This document shows positions 9,174 to 17,768 of a stretch of 64,000 nt of DNA, piece by piece (within the stretch, counting starts at the first letter, position 1; every line of letters starts with the position of its first letter). The stretch lies in contig NZ_CP034539.1 of the NCBI RefSeq assembly GCF_003963535.1, positions 8,184,001 through 8,248,000 of the forward strand. The letters are read 5' to 3'. The notes below the pieces were generated by a model, which had not been told where the DNA came from, did no database searches, and worked only from the letters and a program-made list of their open reading frames with translations. A program made the translations under genes and the position numbers. Source of the DNA: Streptomyces cyaneochromogenes. GTDB taxonomy: Bacteria; Actinomycetota; Actinomycetes; Streptomycetales; Streptomycetaceae.

Positions 9174-10178
9174 ATGCCGTCCTTGCTCCCCGTGTCGACG
9201 CTCGCCGTCGACCTGCAGCCCGGCAAACCCCCGATCGTGCGTGCCGACTCCACCGGCGACGCGGCGAGTTGGGCTGCCGAGCACCGGGACGCGGTGCGGG
9301 CCCTCGTCGCCGAGCACGGTTCGGTCCTGGTCCGCGGCCTCGGGCTCGGCGACCAGGCCGCGGCCGCGGCCGTCTTCCGGCGGCTGGCGTCCGGTCTGAT
9401 GACCGAGAAGGAGGCGTTCGCATCCCGGCGGACCTACGCCGACGGCGTGTACTCCTCCTCGAAGTGGCCGCCCCACCAGCCGATGTGCATGCACCACGAA
9501 CTCAGCTACATCCTGGAGTTCCCCGGCCTCATGCTGTTCGCCTGCCTCGGTGCCCCCGCCGCCGGCGGCGCGACCGCGCTGGCCGACGCGCCGACCGTGC
9601 TGGGCGCGCTGCCCACCGATCTCGTCGAACGGTTCCTCAGAGACGGCTGGCTGCTCACCCGCACCTACAACGAGGAGATCGGGGCGTCCTTGGCCGACGC
9701 CTTCGGCACGGAGGACCGCGGTGCGGTCGAGAGCCACTGCCGAGCGAACGCGATCGAGTTCGAGTGGCAACCCGACGGCGCACTGCGCACCTGGCAGCGC
9801 CGCAGCGCCGTGGTGCGGCACCCGGTCACCGGCCGGCGCTGCTGGTTCAACCAGATCGCCTTCCTCAACGAGTGGACGCTCGCCCCCGAGATACGTGAGT
9901 ACCTGGTGGACGTCTACGGCGCCGACGGGCTGCCGTTCAACACCCGCTACGGCGACGGCGCACCGATCGGCGAGGACACCGTCCAGTTGCTGAACGAGGT
10001 CTACCAGTCCCACACCGTGCGCGAGCCATGGCAGGCCGGCGACCTGATGCTCGTCGACAACGTGCGCACCGCCCACAGCAGGGAGCCGTACGAGGGGCCG
10101 CGCGAGGTGCTCGTCGCGATGACGGACGCGGTGCGCCTGGCCGACTGCTCGCCGACCGTGGAGGTGATCACCGAATGA
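9174..10178 (+). CDS. TauD/TfdA-family Fe(II)/2-oxoglutarate-dependent oxygenase
   Basis: The 334-residue product starts at ATG 9174 with AAAGGAG 6 bp upstream; the frame is open further upstream but that overlaps the NRPS gene. The iron-binding H-x-E pair is His107/Glu109 in MHHELSY, followed by the GAPAAGGATALAD segment typical of the HNEMSY subgroup of TauD/SyrP-like hydroxylases. A distal His in AHSREPYEG and an Arg further on complete the metal and 2-oxoglutarate sites. SyrP-like members hydroxylate amino acids bound to NRPS carriers, so hydroxylation of a tethered diaminopropionyl unit is plausible, but free amino acid or polymer are also possible substrates. It sits third in the operon and its stop overlaps the next start (ATGA). 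Confidence 0.85.
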   Translation: MPSLLPVSTLAVDLQPGKPPIVRADSTGDAASWAAEHRDAVRALVAEHGSVLVRGLGLGDQAAAAAVFRRLASGLMTEKEAFASRRTYADGVYSSSKWPPHQPMCMHHELSYILEFPGLMLFACLGAPAAGGATALADAPTVLGALPTDLVERFLRDGWLLTRTYNEEIGASLADAFGTEDRGAVESHCRANAIEFEWQPDGALRTWQRRSAVVRHPVTGRRCWFNQIAFLNEWTLAPEIREYLVDVYGADGLPFNTRYGDGAPIGEDTVQLLNEVYQSHTVREPWQAGDLMLVDNVRTAHSREPYEGPREVLVAMTDAVRLADCSPTVEVITE

Positions 10179-11269
10179 CCACCACCCGTTCCACCGGTAT
10201 GTCCGACACCCCGTCGACCACCTGGGCGGCCGCACCGCCCGGACCGGTCACCGTGCCGCCGTTCGCGGTCGTGTCCGGCGGCCAGGTCCAGCAAGCGCTG
10301 CAGGGGCGCGAGAAGCAGATCGTGGAGGTGGTCGAGGACACCTACCGGCTGCACAGCGCCGGCGACTCGGTGAACCCGCCGTCGCACTTCCTGCGCTTCC
10401 CCGACCGCCCCACCTCACGGATCATCGCCCTGCCCGCCTCGATCGGCGGGGAGGCGGGGGTGGACGGCCTGAAATGGATCTCCAGCTTCCCGCAGAACGT
10501 GGCGGAAGGTATCCCGAGGGCCTCGGCGGTACTCATCCTCAACGACCGCCACACCGGCTATCCCTTCGCCTGCATGGAAGCCTCGATCATCAGCGCCACC
10601 AGGACGGCCGCCTCGGCGGCACTGGCGGCGGACACGCTCAGCCGCGGCCGACGGCGCCCGACGCGCGTCGGATTCGTCGGGACGGGCCTGATCGCCCGCT
10701 ACATCCACACCTTCCTGGCCGGTACCGGCTGGTCCTTCGACTCGATCGGCGTACACGACCTGTCCGCCGACAGCGCGGCCGGTTTCCGCTGCTACCTGGA
10801 GCAGTCCGGCGCCACCGGCTCGATCGTCGTGCACGACGGCCCGGAGCAGCTGATCCGCCGGAGCGACCTGGTCGTCTTCGCCACGGTCGCCGCCCGGCCG
10901 CACGTCAGCGATCCCTCGTGGTTCGCACACCATCCGCTCGTGCTGCACGTGTCACTGCGCGACCTGGCCCCGGAGGTCGTGCTCGCCTCGGACAACTTCG
11001 TCGACGACGTCGACCACTGTCTGAGGGCGGAGACCTCCGTCCACCTGACCGAACGGCTCACGGGCAACCGGGATTTCCTGACGGGCACGCTGGCGGACGT
11101 GCTGGCCGCACGCGTGACGCCGTCCACGGACCGGACGGTGGTGTTCTCGCCCTTCGGCCTCGGGGTGCTCGACCTGGCAGTCGGCAAGTACGTCTACGAC
11201 GAGGTGGCGGGCTCCGGAGAGCTGCACGTCGTCGACGGCTTCTTCCATGAGCTGCGCCGGTACGGATGA
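10175..11269 (+). CDS. sbnB: SbnB-type N-(2-amino-2-carboxyethyl)-L-glutamate dehydrogenase
   Basis: The 364-residue protein belongs to the ornithine cyclodeaminase / mu-crystallin family, SbnB branch. It has a substrate-binding region with DGLKWISSFPQN near residue 95, a Rossmann motif VGFVGTGLIARYI near 165, and a C-terminal PFGLGVLDLAVGKYVY helix seen in SbnB proteins. In staphyloferrin B biosynthesis SbnB oxidises the SbnA product with NAD+ to release L-2,3-diaminopropionate, 2-oxoglutarate and ammonia-linked by-products. The start codon ATG overlaps the oxygenase stop, and the stop overlaps the sbnA start, so translation is probably coupled. Pairing with SbnA makes the assignment strong. 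Confidence 0.9.
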   Translation: MTTTRSTGMSDTPSTTWAAAPPGPVTVPPFAVVSGGQVQQALQGREKQIVEVVEDTYRLHSAGDSVNPPSHFLRFPDRPTSRIIALPASIGGEAGVDGLKWISSFPQNVAEGIPRASAVLILNDRHTGYPFACMEASIISATRTAASAALAADTLSRGRRRPTRVGFVGTGLIARYIHTFLAGTGWSFDSIGVHDLSADSAAGFRCYLEQSGATGSIVVHDGPEQLIRRSDLVVFATVAARPHVSDPSWFAHHPLVLHVSLRDLAPEVVLASDNFVDDVDHCLRAETSVHLTERLTGNRDFLTGTLADVLAARVTPSTDRTVVFSPFGLGVLDLAVGKYVYDEVAGSGELHVVDGFFHELRRYG

Positions 11270-12381
11270 ACAACGCCGGCCCGGCCGCTCTTCGATCCGC
11301 GGAGGCCATCGTGTCAGTCATATCCGCTCCCTACACCTTCAACGAGGAGGATCTCTACGTCGACCTCGAGTCGATACTGGGGCGCAGGCTCTTCCTGAAA
11401 TGCGAGGGCTTCAACTTCGCCGGCTCGATCAAGCTGAAGCCCGCGACCGAGATGGTGGAGGCCGCCGAGCAACTGGGCGTCCTGACCCCGCGGTCGGTCC
11501 TGCTGGAGTCCTCGTCGGGCAACATGGGCGTGGCACTCAGCATGATCGCGGCGAGCAAGGGCTACCGGTTCCTGTGCGTGACGGACTCCCGCTGCAACCT
11601 GTCGACCAGGCTGGTGATGGAGGCCCTGGGCGCCCAGGTGCACGTGATCACGGAGCCGAGCGCCCACGGTGGCTTCCTCCGTGCGCGGCTCGACTACGTC
11701 CGCGCGCTGTCCGCCCTCGACAAGCGGTACGTGTGGCTCAGCCAGTACACCAACCCGGGCAACTGGAGAGCGCACTACCGCAGGACGGCACCGTCGATCG
11801 CCCGCTCCTTCCCGGGACTGGACGTGTTGTTCGTCGGGGCCGGCACCACCGGGACCCTGATGGGATGCGCCCGCTACTTCCGGCAGTGGCACCGGCCGGT
11901 GCGCATCGTGGCGGTGGACAGCGTCGGCTCGGTGACCTTCGGCGGCACCCCCGGACGCCGCATGCTTCCCGGCCTGGGCATGAGCGTCAGCCCTCCGCTG
12001 CTCGACGAGTCCTACGTGGACGAGGCGGTGCACGTCGAGGAGGCGGACACCATCCGCGCCTGCCACCACCTGGCCCGACGCGGCTTCCTCTTCGGCGGCT
12101 CCACCGGAACCGTCGTCAGCGGCGCGATGCGCTGGCTGGCCGCGCACGACTCGGCCGGCCTCACCTCCGTGGCCATAGCCCCTGACCTGGGCGAGCGCTA
12201 CCTCGAAACCGTTTACCAGGCCAACTGGGTCCAGGCCCTCTACGGCGCCGACGCGCTCCACCCCGACGACGCGGTCGCCGTCGGCGCCCCGGGCTCCTGG
12301 GAAACCGAACCCGCCCGGCTGCGAGATGCGGACGGCGGCCGGGCCTCGGACACTGGGGGAGGGCGGGTGAACCCAACATGA
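11266..12381 (+). CDS. sbnA: SbnA-type PLP-dependent N-(2-amino-2-carboxyethyl)-L-glutamate synthase
   Basis: The 371-residue product is a fold-type II PLP enzyme of the cysteine synthase group. Lys56 in FNFAGSIKLKPA is the Schiff-base lysine; the SSSGNMGVAL loop (near 83-92) binds the substrate carboxylate; a GAGTTGTLMGCARYF loop binds PLP phosphate; and FGGSTGTVVSG lies near residue 280. SbnA joins O-phospho-L-serine and L-glutamate to form the intermediate used by SbnB. ATG 11266 overlaps the sbnB stop. The C-terminal roughly 40 residues are a low-complexity extension. It is the last gene of the diaminopropionate operon; the next gene starts 34 bp later. Confidence 0.92.
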   Translation: MNNAGPAALRSAEAIVSVISAPYTFNEEDLYVDLESILGRRLFLKCEGFNFAGSIKLKPATEMVEAAEQLGVLTPRSVLLESSSGNMGVALSMIAASKGYRFLCVTDSRCNLSTRLVMEALGAQVHVITEPSAHGGFLRARLDYVRALSALDKRYVWLSQYTNPGNWRAHYRRTAPSIARSFPGLDVLFVGAGTTGTLMGCARYFRQWHRPVRIVAVDSVGSVTFGGTPGRRMLPGLGMSVSPPLLDESYVDEAVHVEEADTIRACHHLARRGFLFGGSTGTVVSGAMRWLAAHDSAGLTSVAIAPDLGERYLETVYQANWVQALYGADALHPDDAVAVGAPGSWETEPARLRDADGGRASDTGGGRVNPT

Positions 12382-12414
12382 TGGATCGGGGCAGACACAC
12401 AGGTAGGAGGGGGT

Positions 12415-12999
12415 GTGGCGAAACGGCAGGCCCCTGGGGCCGGGCACATCCGTACATCCGAGACGGATCGGCTGCTGGTGTCCGTCGCTGCCGGCAGCCA
12501 GGACGCCTTCGCCCGGCTGTACGACGCGGCCGCCGGCCCGATCTACGGAATCGCGTGCCGGGTGCTGCAGGACCCGGCCCGCGCCGAGGAGGTCACCCAG
12601 GAGGTCATGCTCGAGGTCTGGCAGAGCGCCCCCCGCTATCGGCCCGAGAGCGGGCACGCCATGACCTGGATGATGACGATCGCCCACCACCGCGCCGTGG
12701 ACAGCGTCCGCACGCTGCGCAGGTCGGCTGAGCGCGAGCGCGCCGTCTCCCAGCACGAGTCGACTCTCGCCTTCGACGACGTCGTGGAGACGGTGGAGGC
12801 GCTCGGCGAACGCGAACAGGTCCGCTCGTGCCTGAAGGAGCTCACCGCCGAGCTGCGACAACCGGTCGTGCTCGCCTACTACCAGGGCCTGACCCATACC
12901 GAGATCGCCGCGGCGCTGTCCCTGCCGCTCGGCACCGTCAAGAGCCGCCTGCGCAGGGCACTGACCCGCCTGCGGCACTGTCTGGGAGCTCCGCCGTGA
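12415..12999 (+). CDS. sigK: ECF RNA polymerase sigma factor, SigK type
   Basis: The 194-residue product starts at GTG 12415 with AGGAGGG just upstream. Region 2 contains FARLYDAAAGPIYGIACRVLQD and TQEVMLEVWQSAPRYRP, then MTWMMTIAHHRAVDSVR; region 4 contains LRQPVVLAYYQGLTHTEIAAAL followed by PLGTVKSRLRRAL, the DNA-binding helix-turn-helix. This is the SigK group of extracytoplasmic-function sigma factors. The stop overlaps the start of the anti-sigma gene (GTGA), a standard sigma/anti-sigma pair. Its position 34 bp after sbnA suggests possible co-transcription, but it could equally serve envelope stress and control the downstream phosphatase; the sequence does not decide. Confidence 0.92.
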   Translation: MAKRQAPGAGHIRTSETDRLLVSVAAGSQDAFARLYDAAAGPIYGIACRVLQDPARAEEVTQEVMLEVWQSAPRYRPESGHAMTWMMTIAHHRAVDSVRTLRRSAERERAVSQHESTLAFDDVVETVEALGEREQVRSCLKELTAELRQPVVLAYYQGLTHTEIAAALSLPLGTVKSRLRRALTRLRHCLGAPP

Positions 13000-13742
13000 T
13001 CACCGCCGATCCACACGACCTCGCGGGTGCCTACGCGGCGGACGCCCTCACCGGGGAGGAGCGGGAGACGTTCCTGCGGCACGTCGCCGACTGCCCCGAC
13101 TGCGCCACCGAGACCGCCCTGCAGCAGGAGGCCGCGGCCTGGCTCGCCCTCGCGGCGGCCCGCACCTCGCCGCCGGGTCTGAGAGAACGGGTTCTCGCCG
13201 AGGCGGCCCGGACCCCCCAGCTCCCCCCGACGCTCCCCGCTCAGGCGGGCGAGCGCCGCAGGCGGCGATCCACGCCACGCCTGGTGCATCTCGCGCTGGC
13301 CGCCAGCCTGGCCGCGGCCGCCGCGCTCGGAGGTCTGGCGGCCTGGCAGCACCAGGAGGCGCGGCAGACCCGCCAGGAGGCCGCGAGCCAGGCCGCCGAC
13401 TTCGCCCGGCTCCTCGCCGCCCCCGACACCGCGTTCGTCAAGAAGGACCTGTCCTACGGCGGCTCCGGCACCGTCGCGGTCTCACGCCGACTGAACCAGG
13501 CCGCCTACTTCTGCCGGGGACTGACTCCGCTGCCCGCCGACAAGATCTACCAGTTGTGGTACGTCGCCCCCGGGAACAAGGTCCGCTCCGCAGGCCTCCT
13601 TCGCGCCGAATCCACCCTCCAGGCCGTGTCCCTTCCCCCGCCCGACACCGCCGCCGCCCTTGCCGTCACCGTCGAACCGAGCACGGGCTCCGCCAAGCCC
13701 ACCACCGATCCCCTCACCACCTGGCTCCTGCCCACCGCCTGA
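12996..13742 (+). CDS. rskA: RskA-type anti-sigma factor
   Basis: The 248-residue product starts at GTG 12996, overlapping the sigma factor stop. The N-terminal cytoplasmic domain has the zinc-binding anti-sigma signature H-x3-C-x2-C (RHVADCPDCA, near residue 25-35). A single membrane segment (LALAASLAAAAALGGLAAW) lies near residue 95-113. The extracytoplasmic part is an RskA domain with YFCRGLTPLPADKIYQLWYV and repeated Val-Thr-Val-Glu-Pro endings. It should hold SigK inactive at the membrane until proteolysis. An alternative start further upstream would lie inside the sigma gene and is unlikely. Confidence 0.9.
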   Translation: MITADPHDLAGAYAADALTGEERETFLRHVADCPDCATETALQQEAAAWLALAAARTSPPGLRERVLAEAARTPQLPPTLPAQAGERRRRRSTPRLVHLALAASLAAAAALGGLAAWQHQEARQTRQEAASQAADFARLLAAPDTAFVKKDLSYGGSGTVAVSRRLNQAAYFCRGLTPLPADKIYQLWYVAPGNKVRSAGLLRAESTLQAVSLPPPDTAAALAVTVEPSTGSAKPTTDPLTTWLLPTA

Positions 13743-13807
13743 CCGCCGACAACTCGACAAAATCGAGGAGTAGTTGGCTAGGGTGGCAAGTAGGGGTTGA
13801 TTCCGAT

Positions 13808-13823
13808 GCCCGGCTGGCCGGGC
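13808..13823 (+). terminator. Short GC hairpin after the anti-sigma gene
   Basis: GCCCGG and CCGGGC flank a 4-base loop between rskA and the PAP2 gene. There is no T-run, so it may only attenuate transcription or be chance in this GC-rich sequence. Confidence 0.25.
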
Positions 13824-13867
13824 GGTCTTCAAGAGGGCCTGGAGCAGGGGAAAGGAAGCCGCTGTCC

Positions 13868-14632
13868 ATGGCTGTCCACCGGTCGGACGAAGAGTCGCAC
13901 GCTCACCCCGCCTCAAGAAGTCAAGATCCGGAACACCCTCCACCGGTCACGGCAGAGCACGGCAGGCGGCCGGCGCCCGTGGTGCTGCCCCCGTCTCTGC
14001 GCGGGTGGCTCGGGACGATTGCGGCTCTTGCCGCGCTGGTGGTCGTCGTGATCGGGGTCCTGTATGCCGGCCATGACGAGCCCGGCACGGTGGACAGGTG
14101 GATCGTCCGGCCGACGGCGGACAGCGTGCGGCCGCCGTGGCGGAACGTAGCTCTGGCCACGGACTTCCTGGGTGAGCCCGCCGGAGCGGCGACGCTGGTC
14201 GTGGCCGCCGTGGCGGGCTGCCTGCTGCTTCGGCGTCCTCGCGCAGCGGTGCTCGTCGTCGCCGGCGCCGGCCAGGCCGTGGTGACGACGACGCTGCTCA
14301 AGCCCGTGGTGGGACGCACCATCCACGACGGGCACCTGTCCTACCCGAGCGGACACACCGCCTTCCTCACCGCGCTCGCCCTCGTGGTGGCGCTGCTCGC
14401 GACCGGCCGGCTCGGCCTCGGCAGGACGGCCGGCACGTCACTCGTGCTCGCCGCGGCGCTGGTTGCCGGCGCCGCCATGGGCTGGGCGCAGGTCGCCCTG
14501 GGTGCGCACTACCCGACCGACGTCCTGGGCGGCTGGTGCACCGCGCTGGCGGTGGTACCGGCGACCGCCTGGCTGGTGGATCGGACGGTCGACGCCGAGG
14601 TGTGGCAGCAGCGGCGGCGGCAGCGCCGCTGA
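13868..14632 (+). CDS. PAP2-family membrane phosphatase
   Basis: The 254-residue product starts at ATG 13868 with AAAGGAAG upstream. After a polar N-terminus of about 50 residues there are about six membrane helices. The three phosphatase motifs are present: LKPVVGRT (motif 1, shortened form of KxxxxxxRP), YPSGHTAF (motif 2) and GAHYPTDVLGG (motif 3, His and Asp). Members dephosphorylate undecaprenyl pyrophosphate or lipid phosphates at the outer face of the membrane. It sits between the ECF sigma pair and the exopolysaccharide operon and could recycle lipid carrier for either the polymer or the wall. It is convergent with the next gene, with 7 bp between stops. Confidence 0.85.
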   Translation: MAVHRSDEESHAHPASRSQDPEHPPPVTAEHGRRPAPVVLPPSLRGWLGTIAALAALVVVVIGVLYAGHDEPGTVDRWIVRPTADSVRPPWRNVALATDFLGEPAGAATLVVAAVAGCLLLRRPRAAVLVVAGAGQAVVTTTLLKPVVGRTIHDGHLSYPSGHTAFLTALALVVALLATGRLGLGRTAGTSLVLAAALVAGAAMGWAQVALGAHYPTDVLGGWCTALAVVPATAWLVDRTVDAEVWQQRRRQRR

Positions 14633-14639
14633 CGTCACG

Positions 14640-15965
14640 TCACGCCAAGCGGCGGAATACCGGCTTCACCGGTCGCCCCGCCAGCCAGGGGGTGGGGTCG
14701 GCGGCGTCAAGTGCCTTCCGGTACACCGCACATGCCTCGGCCACCACATCGACGGTGCGATCGATGTCGGCGTCGTCGAGCGCGCTGCTCACCACGAACG
14801 ACGGGGCCAGCACCCCGCCCGCCAGGAGCCGACGCAGGAACAGGGTGCGGTACTGCTGCGACGGCTGCCGGTTCTCGTCGAGGGTGGCGAAGACCAGGTT
14901 GCTGGCCCGGCCCCGGACGACGATGTGGTCGCCGACGCCCATGCCGGCCGCGGCCTCGCGGACACCGGCGGCCAACCGCTCGCCGAGCGCGTGCAGTCGG
15001 GCGGTGATGCCCTCCTCGACGTACGTGCTCTGCACGGCCATCGCGGCTGCCAGGGAATGCGTCTCCGCACCGTGCGTGGTGGACAGCAGGAACACCCGGT
15101 CGCCGGAGTGACGCAGCCCGCCCAGCTCCATCAGGTCGCGGCGCCCGGCCAGCGCGGAGACGGCGAACCCGTTGCCCAGCGCCTTGCCGAACGTGGAGAG
15201 GTCGGGGACGACGCCGTACAGGCCCTGGGCGCCCGCCTCGGACCAGCGGAAGCCGGTGATCATCTCGTCGAAGATCAGTACGCAGCCGTGCCGGTCGGCC
15301 AGTTCGCGCAGGCCGGCGAGATATCCGGGCGGTGGCTCGGTGTGGGTGGCGGGTTCGAGGATCAGGCAGGCGATTTCGTCTTGGTGGCGGGTGAGCAACT
15401 CCTCCGTGGCGGCCAGGTCCCCGTAGGGGAACGCCACGGTGAGGTCGGTGGTCGTTGCCGGGATGCCGGCGGACATCGGCGTGGTGCCGATGAACCAGTC
15501 GTCGACGGAGAAGAACGGATGGTCGGCGCACAGGGCCACCCGCGGGCGTCCGGTGGCGGCGCGGGCGAGACGCACCGCGGCGGTGGTGGCGTCGGAGCCG
15601 TTCTTGGCGAACTTCACCATCTCGGCGGTCGGCACCGTGGCCAGGAAGCGTTCCGCGGCCTCGACTTCGACCATGGACGGCCGGACGAAGTTGCTGCCGC
15701 GGTCGAGTTCCCGCCGCACCGCCTCGATCACGCGTGGGTGGGCGTGGCCGAGGCTGACCGAACGCAGTCCGGAGCCGTACTCGATGTAGCGGTTGCCGTC
15801 GATGTCCCACACGTGGGCACCATGGCCGTGGCTGATGACCGGGGCCAGGTTCTCGGGGTACTGGTCGTCGCCCTTGGCGTAGGTGTGCGCGCCCCCGGGG
15901 ACCATGGCGTGCAGCCGCTCGTTCGCCTCCCGCGACCGGGGCAGGAAGAACTCCTCAGTGTCCAC
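14640..15965 (-). CDS. Class III PLP aminotransferase, glutamate-1-semialdehyde aminomutase-like
   Basis: The 441-residue protein is a class III aminotransferase with GGAHTYAKG near 24-32, KNGSDATTAAVRLARA near 121, the PLP-binding IFDEMITGFR (Asp233) and catalytic Lys261 in STFGKALGNG. True HemL makes 5-aminolevulinate; here the gene is last in the exopolysaccharide operon and 7 bp from the sugar epimerase, so it more likely aminates a sugar or a sugar substituent. Homologues of this type occur with polysaccharide and sugar-nucleotide genes. Substrate unknown. Confidence 0.82.
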   Translation of the reverse strand: MDTEEFFLPRSREANERLHAMVPGGAHTYAKGDDQYPENLAPVISHGHGAHVWDIDGNRYIEYGSGLRSVSLGHAHPRVIEAVRRELDRGSNFVRPSMVEVEAAERFLATVPTAEMVKFAKNGSDATTAAVRLARAATGRPRVALCADHPFFSVDDWFIGTTPMSAGIPATTTDLTVAFPYGDLAATEELLTRHQDEIACLILEPATHTEPPPGYLAGLRELADRHGCVLIFDEMITGFRWSEAGAQGLYGVVPDLSTFGKALGNGFAVSALAGRRDLMELGGLRHSGDRVFLLSTTHGAETHSLAAAMAVQSTYVEEGITARLHALGERLAAGVREAAAGMGVGDHIVVRGRASNLVFATLDENRQPSQQYRTLFLRRLLAGGVLAPSFVVSSALDDADIDRTVDVVAEACAVYRKALDAADPTPWLAGRPVKPVFRRLA

Positions 15966-15972
15966 GCTGACT

Positions 15973-16524
15973 TCAGCTCTCTCTCTGCTTCAGGACCTCG
16001 GCGAGGCTCGGCGCCTCCCGGTCCCGCTGGGACATCGATGTGGGCGCAAGCGGCCAGGGGATGGCGAGCTCCGGGTCGTCGAAGGCGATCGTCACGTCCT
16101 CGGCCGGGTCGTGCGGGCGGTCGATCCGGTACGAGGTGTCGGCGGTCTCGGTCAGCGCCTGGAAGCCGTGCGCGCACCCCGCCGGGATGTACAGGGTCAC
16201 CTGCGTCTCGCCGGACAGGTCGAAGGAGGCGACGTTGCGGTAGGTCGGCGAGTCCGGGCGCAGGTCCACGACGACGTCGAAGATCCTCCCGTACGAGCAC
16301 CGCACGAGCTTGGCCTCGCCCGCGCCGGAGCGCAGGTGCAGGCCGCGCAGCACACCCCGGACCGAGCGGGACACGCTGTCCTGGACGAAGGCCTCCGGGT
16401 CGAGGCCCACCGAGCGGACCACGTCGGCGTCGAAGGTGCGGCAGAAGAAGCCGCGTTCGTCGGCGTACGGGGTCGGCTCGAAGAGGTGTGCTCCGGCGAT
16501 TTCCGGTACTCGGGTCGCTTTCAT
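15973..16524 (-). CDS. rfbC: dTDP-4-dehydrorhamnose 3,5-epimerase-like sugar epimerase
   Basis: The 183-residue cupin-fold product has FEPTPYADERGFF near residue 15-27, the catalytic His in VLRGLHLR (near 60), GRIFDVVVDLRPDSPTY, and LYIPAGCAHGFQAL with the second conserved His. These are the RfbC/RmlC hallmarks. The RGLHYQ motif is changed to RGLHLR. It epimerises a nucleotide-linked 4-keto-6-deoxy sugar at C3 and/or C5. The gene overlaps the pyruvyltransferase-like gene by 4 bp. No rmlA, rmlB or rmlD copies are in the window, so the sugar may not be rhamnose. Confidence 0.85.
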   Translation of the reverse strand: MKATRVPEIAGAHLFEPTPYADERGFFCRTFDADVVRSVGLDPEAFVQDSVSRSVRGVLRGLHLRSGAGEAKLVRCSYGRIFDVVVDLRPDSPTYRNVASFDLSGETQVTLYIPAGCAHGFQALTETADTSYRIDRPHDPAEDVTIAFDDPELAIPWPLAPTSMSQRDREAPSLAEVLKQRES

Positions 16525-17768
16525 GAAGCCTCCTGCCGGGCGTGGGTGCGGGCGCGGGCCTGGTCGGTCGCGGGGAACAGAGCCGCGGTCAACTCGGCGA
16601 ACTGATCCCTGAGTTGACGGACGGCGACCAAATTCCGCTCGGCGAGGGTCCGCCGTAGCTCAGCCGATCTCTTCTCCAACGCCCTGAACTGTGCGAGCAG
16701 TTGGTCGGCGTCGACCTCGCGGGCCGGGTGGCAGAAGGTGTCCAGCCCCATCCGAGCCATGAGCGCGTCGCTCTTCGCCGCATAGCTGAGCGCGAGCGTC
16801 GGCGTGCCGGCCTTCAGCGCGCAGACCAGGTTGTGGTACCGGGTCGCCACCACGGTGTCGGCGGCCGCCGTCTCCTTCATCAGGTCGGCCAGCGAGGTCG
16901 CCTGGGCAGCTGTGACCAGCGGCGAGTCCACCGCGTCGAGGATCGCGGCGACCACCGGCGCGTCGCACTCGTCGCCGGTGAGCAGCCGGACCGGCCTGCC
17001 GTCCTCGACCAGGGCGCGGACGAAACGGGTCGTCCCGTCGAGGTAGCGCCGGTGGATCCCCTCGGCCCGGGCGCGGTCGTCGTTGCCGCCGTGGAAGTCC
17101 ATGACGCCGACGCAGACCTGGCCGGGCCGACCGGAGGGCGGCGCGCTCGCCGACGGTGTCGGCAGGGCGAAGGCGAGGTCCGGGTAGACCTCGTCGCGCG
17201 CGGTGTCCACGCCCATCTCCCGCATCGCGTCGCGGGATTGGGTGTCCCGGTAAGACCGGTACGCGGCCAGCCGCGCCGCCCAGCGCACCAGGGTTCGGGT
17301 CGGCCGGTTGCCGATCGGGGCGGCGCCGACGCCGACGAGCGCGACCCGGGTGCCGACCAGCCGGCCGCTCGCGCAGAGCAGGAACAGCGAGTACGGGAAG
17401 CCCCACGGCCGCAGTGGCAGCGTGGCCTCCAGGACGCCCATGCCCGGCACGATCACCACGTCGTGCTTGCGCACCCAGGCGGCGGTGCGGACGACGTCGA
17501 CGAGTTTGCCCAGCCCTTTGCCCGCGACAGCGCCCGCACGTGACGCGGTCCGATACTCCCCGCGGTACCAGTGCAGCCGCGTCGCGGGGATCCCGTACCG
17601 GGCCGTGACGACCTCGGGACCGCCGCACAGCGCGTCCACGACCGCCTCCGGGTGCTCGGCGCGGAGGTACCCGAGCACCGCCTCCAGCGACCCGTCGTTG
17701 CCGAGGTTGCCTGAGCCGAGCAGGCCGAACACCCCGACGCGCACCGGGGTTTCGTCCTTGGGTCTCAT
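16521..17768 (-). CDS. Polysaccharide pyruvyl transferase family protein
   Basis: The 415-residue protein opens with VGVFGLLGSGNLGNDGSLEAV, the GxGNxGD-like motif of the CsaB/WcaK family, and later has VATRYHNLVCALKAGTPTLALSY, the conserved R-x-H segment. Family members add pyruvate ketals to sugars of exopolysaccharides or wall polymers, using phosphoenolpyruvate in the cytoplasm. It overlaps both neighbours by 4 bp. A pyruvylated, acidic polymer would fit the uronate genes in this operon. Confidence 0.85.
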   Translation of the reverse strand: MRPKDETPVRVGVFGLLGSGNLGNDGSLEAVLGYLRAEHPEAVVDALCGGPEVVTARYGIPATRLHWYRGEYRTASRAGAVAGKGLGKLVDVVRTAAWVRKHDVVIVPGMGVLEATLPLRPWGFPYSLFLLCASGRLVGTRVALVGVGAAPIGNRPTRTLVRWAARLAAYRSYRDTQSRDAMREMGVDTARDEVYPDLAFALPTPSASAPPSGRPGQVCVGVMDFHGGNDDRARAEGIHRRYLDGTTRFVRALVEDGRPVRLLTGDECDAPVVAAILDAVDSPLVTAAQATSLADLMKETAAADTVVATRYHNLVCALKAGTPTLALSYAAKSDALMARMGLDTFCHPAREVDADQLLAQFRALEKRSAELRRTLAERNLVAVRQLRDQFAELTAALFPATDQARARTHARQEAS

